64,000 nt of DNA from Datnioides undecimradiatus (taxonomy: Eukaryota > Chordata > Actinopteri > Lobotiformes > Datnioididae), in NCBI GenBank assembly GCA_008933995.1, contig WARS01000036.1:5928419-5992418 (forward strand), in the 5' to 3' direction. The notes under the pieces were generated by a model. That model did not search any database, was not told where the DNA came from, and worked only from the letters and a program-made list of their open reading frames with translations. Of this stretch, positions 34,992-64,000 are shown one piece after another (within the stretch, counting starts at the first letter, position 1; each line of letters begins with the position of its first letter). Position numbers and translations under genes: made by a program.

Positions 34992-35814
34992 AGGAGCACT
35001 ACAGCCTCAGCCCCTCTTTACGTTGTCATCCTCCCTTATATCTCACAGAAACCTCTGTGACACTACAGTATGACCTTGATTGGATAATATCATTATGTAT
35101 GGCTTGAACGCCTCTTGTTTTGTTTCCCAGTGATAACTCTTGTCTCTCTACCGCTGCTCTGGACTGATGGTGGAGTGGGGGATTTCTGATCAGTGGTCAG
35201 CTACTAAACTGTCAAATCATTACCTTGTGTCAGTGGCAATCACCCTGTAATAACTGAAACACTTTCAACTGCTGCTTACATTCTCAATCTGTGTGTAGAT
35301 GCCAGACTGTGGATGTAATGGTAAAATGTTCCTATGGTTCAAGATCAGAAAACATGTTTTGTTTGCATTGTTTTATGTTTTGAAATATGTCATCTCCTGA
35401 ATGCCATACTGACAAACCCAGCATACGCCCTTTATTTATTTGTATTTATTTGAGTAACAGATCAAAGTGATATTCCTCTTTGGTTTTACTTTTTTGACCA
35501 GCAAGAGTTTGTGAACTAATGAAGAATCAGTTGTCAGCACTGACACATCAGTCAAATATGTCCCATGCACTTTTCTGTTGCCTTCCTTAATTAAAAATAC
35601 AACTTCAAAGCAGAGATATCATAACCCTCTTTACTCCAGTGTTTCAGTTTGACTTGACACAGAGATGGTTTCAGATGCCAACTCCAGTAAACCAGTGCAC
35701 ATTCCAGTACACAGCCAGTGTCTGAGGTTGACTTCTCACTGAGGTACTGCTGAGGTGATGGTGCTGGAAAATGTTTTCCAAAGTGAAATATTTACGTATG
35801 TATTAAGATAGATC

Positions 35815-35820
35815 AATAAA
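35815..35820 (+). terminator. spryd7 polyadenylation signal
   Basis: AATAAA 0.82 kb past the spryd7 stop, in a gene-free interval; gives a 3' UTR of about 0.85 kb. From here to 36170 no feature was recognised. Confidence 0.6.
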
Positions 35821-36119
35821 TCACCTTTTTCTCATTCTGAAATCTTTTATGGTGTATTATAGTCTAAATATCAGATTATAACTAGAGCTGGTGCTGGTCG
35901 TCTCTGATCAGAGATCTGTGGTTAAAAATGTCAATCTGTTGTGTTGTATTGGCATTGCATATCCGCTGCTGAGGTGTGACACTCAAATATTTCAAACGCT
36001 TGTCTTTGTTTGCACTAATGATGTTATTGTACGAGCAAATCCAAATATTGTTGATCCATTAAACTTTTGTGTCTGGAGGCATACTTTTTCAGTTTCCTGT
36101 TAATTGTTTTGGGTCATTA

Positions 36120-36409
36120 AATTGGAAAAAAAAAGATGACGAATGAGCCGCAAAGCTGTCACGTACGAGGATGTCTGATGTGGGCAAGAAGTCGAAGGTG
36201 AATTTATTATTACTGCGTCGAGGAAGCTGTGGAAACCAGGACAGCCCATGCAGGAGGTATGCATTGACTCCTCCCCTTACTCTGCGTCCTGTTACGTCCT
36301 CCACCTCCTCCCCCGCCCCGGAGCCAGCAGCAGCACAGGAGCTGCCGTGCCTCGTCTTCACACGGAGGAGATTCCGAAAGCCGGAGTAATAGCTAAACCC
36401 CATACAGCC
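36120..36409 (+). promoter_or_regulatory. kpna3 promoter and 5' leader
   Basis: CpG- and GC-rich sequence upstream of the kpna3 start, with CGCCCCGG-type boxes around 36312-36322. A 72-codon upstream frame starts at 36171 and stops before the kpna3 ATG. A second upstream ATG at 36248 is in phase with kpna3 and open for 54 codons into it, but has a weak context (CCCATGC). The transcription start was not determined. Confidence 0.5.
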
Positions 36410-52326
<15,917 letters not shown>

Positions 52327-54660
52327 AAGCCAGGATGTTTGGTTCAACCAGCTGCACGGGTACTCTGTAATCACCCCAGACATTCATCCATCTCTTCTCC
52401 AACCTGGCAACTTGGTACCGAAGGATTTACTCAGCATCACTTCAACATGGAAACTCACCACTGAAGGATTTACCTACCCCCACCTCTGCACTGCGGGGTG
52501 TTATTTTTCTTTTTTTCTTTCTTTTTTAAAATGGTCATCCTTCACCGAACACGGCAACCGTACATAGGAGTCCTGGTCATTCGACAGGCGCCATCACCCA
52601 TCTGGCAACCTGCGTCAGGAGGATTTGCCAGCATTGTCTGCCAGTGCTTCTAAATATCACAAAAATAAAACCAGAAGGATGAAAAAAGCCTTCGCGGCAA
52701 GATTTAATTGCCAAATGTCAAGTCTCCATAAAGACAAAAACACGAGCACATTTTCAGTCACAAACATATACACACTTTTTGACACTTAGAATTTGTGTGC
52801 ATACTTCTGTTAGAAGCCATCATATCACGTATGGGGAAGAAAATACTGCTGTTTGTTTGTGGTTTATTTTTGTGCTTTCCCTCCCCTGGATTTGTCCTCT
52901 GGTGTTACTCCACCCACGCGCACGCACACTAACATACGAGTACACACATCGACACACTTAATCACACGGATTCCCGATGGCCGGGGGCACCCCAATAACC
53001 CTCTCTCACCCAGTTTAAAGAGTTAATCCCAGAGCTAAGCCATGATTAACCACGGACCCCCACTGCCCTCCCAGGAGAGTCCTGGGGCAGGTGGAGGGGC
53101 GAAAGGGCTCCAAGGCATAAAGAGGACTCCGTGGCAAACTGACTGACGGGACTTCTGACTCAATGACGTCACTTTTTTAATGTGACCTCTGTTGAATTAT
53201 CAAACTTAATGTTTGTTTAAAAAAAAAAATCATCAAAAATGTGAAGAAATGCCATAATTCTTTTTTTTTTTTTTTTCAATACATGCAACTTTAAGACCTG
53301 CTAACTGCCTGCTTCTGATTCAGCAGAGCGACAACGGTTTTGTGTTTTTTACGGATGTGAATACCTGCGACGGGAGGAAGCACCTTTTTAAGGTGAAGGC
53401 GCAGAGACTTAAGAGAAGAGGAATGTGTCAGCTGTAGCGTTAATTTACCCCTACAGGGCATCCATTTCTGCAGCAGGAGCTCAGTCACGTCCTGTGGTCC
53501 AGTGAACTGTTTGCTCGGGACTCCCCTGTAATGTGAAACTTAGAAAAGGCGGGGAGGGTGGGGAGTGTTAAACAAAAAACAAACGTTGAGCTCGAAAATT
53601 GACCCGATTTGCTTATCCGACCTTTAAGCTTATTTTAATTCTTTGAAATTCTCTCTTCAACAGATATTTTTAGGTTGATGTTTTGGCTTCTTCTGGTTGA
53701 GTCTGTGGAGCTTCCATATGTCTTTGTTTTGACTTTTATTATTTTACTTTTCTTCAGTCTTATGCACACGTCTGAGGGACATATTGATGTCCACCTGCAG
53801 AAAGGGACCTATACTCATAGAAGACTAGACTTATATAACGAGTACAGGTCCTGACCTTTACAGTACTTAACTACTTTTTGATGAAGAGGTCACATGTCAT
53901 CACTAAATTTGAATAATTGTACAAAAAATGTGATGTGTATCTCTCCTTGCCGTCTAATGAATATATGAATATATTTACATAAAGCCTGTACAAAGCTGCT
54001 GCAGCTGACAGTCATTGGATGGACGATAACCTTACTGTCAAAGATGGCTGGGGAGGGTTTTCTTTTTCTTTTGTTGAAGCAATATTTCTTTGTTTCACTG
54101 TTTTTATTTTTGACTTGCATACGTATTGTGATGACATGCTGATAAATTGGAACGGGCTGTTTTTTTTTTTTTGTTTGTTTTGGGGGTTGTTTATTTTTTT
54201 TTTTCTTCCTAGTGGTGACGGGCTGTTTTAAAATGTACCGTCCCATGTCCCAGTTGGTGTGTGGGTGAGGGTTCAAGGTGTCAAACCTGTGAACCCGACC
54301 CTAACCCTGGTCTTGAAGACATTGTGATCCTCTGGTTGGCTGCTAACTACTGAGAGGGGGTCAGAGCTGGGGAGGGTGGGGTGGGTGTGGGTGTACGGGG
54401 AGGGGGTCACACTGGGGGTTTTAAATATTGGGTGGGGTTGTCGTGAGCAGCCCAGGCTTGTTTTTGGGACTAGCTGTTTATTACTGAACAAAACTATAGA
54501 GAGGGTGTACAGTCATGAACTAGCAGACTAGACCGAGCCACTTTAAAGATTTACAATTTCGTTGCCTTGTATCTGAATTGGATACAAGCTTATGTTTGTT
54601 GCAAGATTTTTACTTGCTAATGAAAAGTTGTTTTAAATAAAATAATAGGAGAAAAGCAAC
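52327..54660 (+). other. kpna3 3' untranslated region
   Basis: Follows the TAA stop. A proximal AATAAA is at 52664-52669 and a distal one at 54636-54641, so short (about 0.35 kb) and long (about 2.3 kb) forms are possible. U-rich runs occur at 53262-53277 and 54161-54202. No frame in it resembles a protein. Confidence 0.65.
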
Positions 54661-55667
54661 AGACAGCGTTTTGGCCTCTGATTGTTTATATCTTTTTATA
54701 AATTTTAGATTGAATTCCTCTCTTTAAGGTGGCTCATTGATGCTTTCAACTCTTGTGCATATTAAAGACAAGAATGAGTTGAAAATCATTGTGCCTTTTG
54801 TTTTTCATTTCAACTAAAACTAGGTTTTATTGAATAGAAAAGATTCTTTGAGCAACTGGAGAGTTTTGAACTGGGGTTGTGACTCCAGTCATATGTGGTC
54901 TCCCTGTTGGAGTTTGCCATGGGAATGGTCAATGCTGCTCTCTGCTGTTGAGAGTTACTGCTCCCCTCCAAATCTAATTCACTGAACATTGTAACACACC
55001 ATTTCTCCCACTCATTACTCCCCCTCCCTCCCTCCCAAACACCACAAACCATCATTGCCATACTTCAGTCAGGGGATTTTTGATCTCATCTCCTCTCATC
55101 TCACCCTCAGGACATGATCTGTGTTTCTGATCCTAACCAAAATAAACTTGCTGTTTAGCCGTTGGATCCTCCTTGCTTGCAAGTGTTGTGATTCACATAT
55201 GTAGTAGCAAATTTAAGCTGTATGACCGTGAATGTGAAAGAAGCTTTTGGCAGGAACAAACTTCCTGTATTTAGAGTGAGAGGGAGAAACGCATTTTTAT
55301 CCCCTGAGCTCCTGAGTTGTTATGCTCCTGTACTTACTGTCGAGACGTGCATCACTTCCTTTCCATGGGTAACAGCAAAGTGACCATCATATCCAGTAAA
55401 ACAAATCGTGAGTGCTCTCACTATTATTGTGCTTCTGTGGAACGTTTTTTATAGTACGGGTGAGATCGGTGTTTGATGTTTGTGTACTTAACCGACAACC
55501 CAGGCACTTCGGCCTCCTGCTGCGTCGGTGACTGCAGACCAGCCCTGATTCAAATGATGGTCTAAAATAAATTAGGTTACAGTGGACACTTCAAAAGACT
55601 CACTTTGCAATGAACATGTTTGTTTCGTAAGTGGCACAGTTTCCGTTAGCAGAAAGAGGGAAGGTAG

Positions 55668-55722
<55 letters not shown>

Positions 55723-56698
55723 CGTGCGTGTGTGCGTGCGTACGTGCGCGTGTTGGTGAGCATGTTGACCCAAGGGCAATGATTAACTCGGCCTGAATTT
55801 GGGTTTCCTGCACAGTCTGTGAGAGAGAGGTTAAAATAGACAACTGGCCTCCACAACAATAATATTGCTTGACCCAGATCCAGATACCAGTTATTTACTG
55901 TGCGCCTAACATTTTGTGGCAGTTTCACTGATGGCTATTTTTGAGGAGAAATATAAAAAGTAAGATGTGAGGCCTGTAGTCAGCCTGCATTTTAACCTAG
56001 TCATTAGGCATTTAAGTTGTAAGAAAGACATGGTTTTTAATCTAATTTATTTTTTTGTTTTGATTTTATTATTGCGTCTATATATATATAATCAAGTCAA
56101 TACAAACTAACACAGCAAACCTGGTAATACTCCAGAAGTTCATTCATGGCTTAAAAAACAGTAGTTTACTACAAGACACACTTAGTGGCTATAATGACAG
56201 AGTTGCAGAGTTTGAGCGATATACCGAGATTTAAGGTGAGTACAGAGACCCCCCCCCCCCCTTCCCCCCGGCGATGACGTAAGACGTTATGTTACAGGTC
56301 ATCTTGTGTCAAACACTGCACAAATACTCTACACAGTCAAGTTCAGAAATTAAAAACTCCTGTGAGTGCAGGAGTTAACAATTTGTCTCAAATCAAAAAT
56401 CAGGGTGATGACATAGTTTTCTCGAACCTCTTCAAAACAACCCAACAAATCAATAACTGACTATACTCCCATCCGGCGATGAAGACTGTGAAAGTCCTGG
56501 TCGAAAGCTATGAAAAAGGCTCGTGGTGAACCTTTGATTTTTATTTTAGTTTTTGTTAAACCGCTGTTTTCTCCGATTATAAACGTTTCTTACTATGTGA
56601 AATCAGTCAAATCGCCCATTGATTGCATCCTGAACTGGATTCAGCGTCATCTCTGTTGTCTAAACTCCGACTGCTATCGATTAATTTGGTCTTTCAGT
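54661..56698. other. Intergenic interval kpna3 to rcbtb1
   Basis: No gene recognised. In mammals EBPL and ARL11 lie between KPNA3 and RCBTB1; I see no frame resembling either. It holds a GT microsatellite (55670-55753) and a C-run (about 56251-56270). Possible further AATAAA sites are at 55141 and about 55567. Confidence 0.55.
55670..55753. repeat. (GT)n microsatellite with GC interruptions
   Basis: About 50 bp of pure GT followed by TGCG-bearing units. Open frames across it are artefacts. Confidence 0.97.
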
Positions 56699-56862
56699 CA
56701 CGTGACATTATTTTCTCCCAACTTCCGGAAATAAGCGTCAGAGCTGAGTGTGGCAGCTTCGACAGTGAAAACACAGGCAGATATCCCGCCACCGACTCGT
56801 GTGGCACGGTGAAGCCGTCAACCAGAACCGTCAACGACACCAGAAACGGACCCTGTCAACAG
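56699..56862 (+). promoter_or_regulatory. rcbtb1 promoter and probable non-coding first exon
   Basis: An E-box CACGTGAC (56699-56706) and an ETS site ACTTCCGG (56721-56728) precede a CpG-rich segment that ends in the donor CAACAG|GTGGGT (last exon base 56862). The first rcbtb1 coding exon lies 2.1 kb downstream, so this would be its 5' UTR exon, as in mammals where the start codon is not in exon 1. The transcription start is approximate. Confidence 0.55.
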
Positions 56863-58054
56863 GTGGGTTTAACGAGATGGTGAATATTCTTATTATTATC
56901 TTTGAAAGTTGTTTGAACGCTGTTTTCTCTTAGGTTAAAGGCGTTAGCGGTAGCCGGTCGAAAACAAAATAAGTTAGCCTCGTTAGGGATTTTCCAAACG
57001 GATCAGTCTAGTACCAACTCCGTTCATTTGGCTGTGTGTGGTGTCAGCTGGACCGTTTGCTGAATAATGTGTTTGTAACAATAGACAACATTAGCCAGCG
57101 AGCTAGCTAAGTGTTCAATTGTCATGTCTATGGAGTGAGTGAGTTCATGTAACGAATTACATATAATGTCAAATATTAGCTACGTTGTTACAACTCATGA
57201 AACCTCTGCAACCTACACTCGAAACACAAAGTCTATTTTCTAAGAAAGCCTTAAGCCTTCTGAACTCATAAGCTGTTTACACTAATAATAATAACTCACA
57301 GGACTACTGAGTCTACAGACACAGCTGTCTCACTCAGCTGGGTGTCAGAGCATCAACACTGTTCCGGAGTTTGATGACTGACAGTGAACTTGTGACTTCT
57401 TCATAGCTGCTGTTTGACAAATTACATTAAAGTGACTTATATTTAAACGTTGGGTAGATCAACATATGTTTGGTAGTTAAAATGTTGATAGCGGCTGTCT
57501 GCATTGGCCCTGATTGGATTATGTACATGAACAATAAGGAACATAATGTACATGTATTGTACATGAACATGTAAGGCACATAATAACACAATAACAACAC
57601 ATTGTACTAATAATGCTTCCAGTACATTTTTGGTACTTAGTAGTATCTGTGACACTATCAGTATTTCTGGTTATTAGAGTAAAAAGGTTCAGATTTCTTT
57701 CATAGGGATACAGTATAACATATACATACCATATGTATAGCACCATACACTTAATAATAAAGACTAACAAAATAGCAATGATATTACATACACCACAAAC
57801 TAAAACCCTGCTTTTCTGTTGTGGGATTAAAGGTACAACATTTAGCTCTCAAATGTGTTGATGAAGATAAGGAAGCCTGTAATGGAGATACTGTTTTAGT
57901 ACTACAGGTAGTGTTTTCCACCACTTGTAATGCTGACAATATTTATTTAATCTTACTTCAGTAATTGTCCACCGCACTCTGTATATCTGATCTAAGCCGG
58001 TGTTGGGTGATAAACTCTACCACCTTGTGATAAACTGTGTATTATCGGGTTTAA

Positions 58055-58056
<2 letters not shown>

Positions 58057-58101
<45 letters not shown>
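58057..58101. repeat. (GT)n microsatellite in rcbtb1 intron 1
   Basis: Pure GT run of about 45 bp. Confidence 0.96.
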
Positions 58102-58102
<1 letters not shown>

Positions 58103-58864
58103 TGCTGTTGTCAGAGTGTCGCCACCATCTGTGGAACAACCTGGCATTTGTCTCACTACCACAGCCTGCGTCTCTGCTGTCCAGCTTAAGAAGAAGATGA
58201 TTATAAGTAAGAAAGTGCTACAGAGTTGCAAACAATAGTATTACAAAAGGAACACGTGATATAATGTAATTTATTTTAGGGTGGTTTTGTTCTTAAAAGT
58301 ATTGATATCATAGGACTGTTTACGTTTACTGCTCAGACGTGGCCTGATGATCCTAAATATCTAAATTCTATTTCTATACATTTCTAGTCTGTACATGTAG
58401 CTCAGTCCCAGCTGGTGACCTCCGACAGGGTTAGGAAATGTCTAGAGCTCTGTTAAGTAACTCGAGAGCTGAGATTAACTCTGAGGAATGTTTATCCGTT
58501 GCACGTGTTGTTAATTATCAGACTGGGGAGAAAATTATGTCACTCTTTGAATTTTGACACACTTGAGACAAAAACTTAACTCTTCAGAGGTTTAATACCT
58601 ACTGGCCCTGATCTGTTTGAGCCAGTCTTACAACACATGCATCGCCCAGCTTCATTATTTCTTATGAAGATGAACTTTACTGTATATGTGGGTTTTAAAA
58701 AGACACCACTGATTTTGCTGTTCAACGTTCAAACTGTGTCAGTGTGTAAATATTCAGATTGTTTGTGTTTTACGTGTGTTTACTCTAAGAATGTTAATAT
58801 GGGCTAACAGATGCCTTTTATGTTCCCTGACTGTGTGTGTTTTCAATGTCGCTCACAACAGTGA

Positions 58865-63999
<5,135 letters not shown>

Positions 64000-64000
64000 G

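Noticed and set aside
36171..36389. 72-codon frame starting MSDVGKKSK as a gene
   Set aside because: It is in the kpna3 leader, out of phase with the protein, and has no family resemblance; at most an upstream regulatory frame.

Overview
This window is nuclear DNA from a ray-finned fish, most likely a percomorph teleost. The evidence is spliced vertebrate genes with teleost-like compact introns, long GT microsatellites, decayed Tc1-like, hAT-like and LINE relics, and gene content matching the vertebrate miR-15a/16-1 neighbourhood (human 13q14). All gene models were made by hand from reading frame, splice signals and remembered family sequences; no alignment or search was run.

Layout, left to right. 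1-1860 is a CpG-rich promoter-like block whose gene I could not identify; 1.9-10.2 kb is non-coding apart from a GT microsatellite and a composite hAT-like repeat with a second element nested in it. At 10.24-10.40 kb there is a compact promoter (two CCAAT boxes, a CHR-like TTTGAA, a YY1-like site), followed by a candidate first exon of the + strand host transcript of the miRNA pair (DLEU2-like). The miRNA precursors mir-15a (21.6 kb) and mir-16 (21.9 kb) follow, with a polyadenylation signal at 22.16 kb. trim13 lies convergent on the minus strand (coding exon 25.4-26.6 kb, probable first exon at 27.3 kb). Head to head with it is spryd7 (+, 5 exons, 28.3-35.0 kb), then kpna3 (+, 17 coding exons, 36.4-52.3 kb) and the first 8 coding exons of rcbtb1 (+, 59.0-64.0 kb, running off the right edge).

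spryd7 and kpna3 assemble to complete frames of 196 and 521 codons, equal to the human lengths as I remember them; trim13 is a single coding exon of 396 codons. The genes are linked by conserved synteny rather than one pathway: trim13 is an ER-anchored RING E3 ligase, kpna3 an importin-alpha adaptor, rcbtb1 an RCC1/BTB protein, spryd7 a small SPRY-domain protein, and miR-15a/16 repress cell-cycle and survival mRNAs.

The observations most worth a second look are: (1) a cell-cycle-type promoter on the miRNA host, which with gene order suggests that DLEU2 is the non-coding ohnolog relic of SMC4; (2) a (TG)n tract abutting the 3' splice site of the rcbtb1 BTB-encoding exon, laid out like CFTR exon 9; (3) a GC-AG intron in rcbtb1; (4) in-frame upstream start codons that could extend the N termini of trim13 and kpna3; (5) a 36-bp perfect palindrome in the presumed host intron; (6) a recurrent GTTAGC/GCTAAC word cluster near every promoter of the window.
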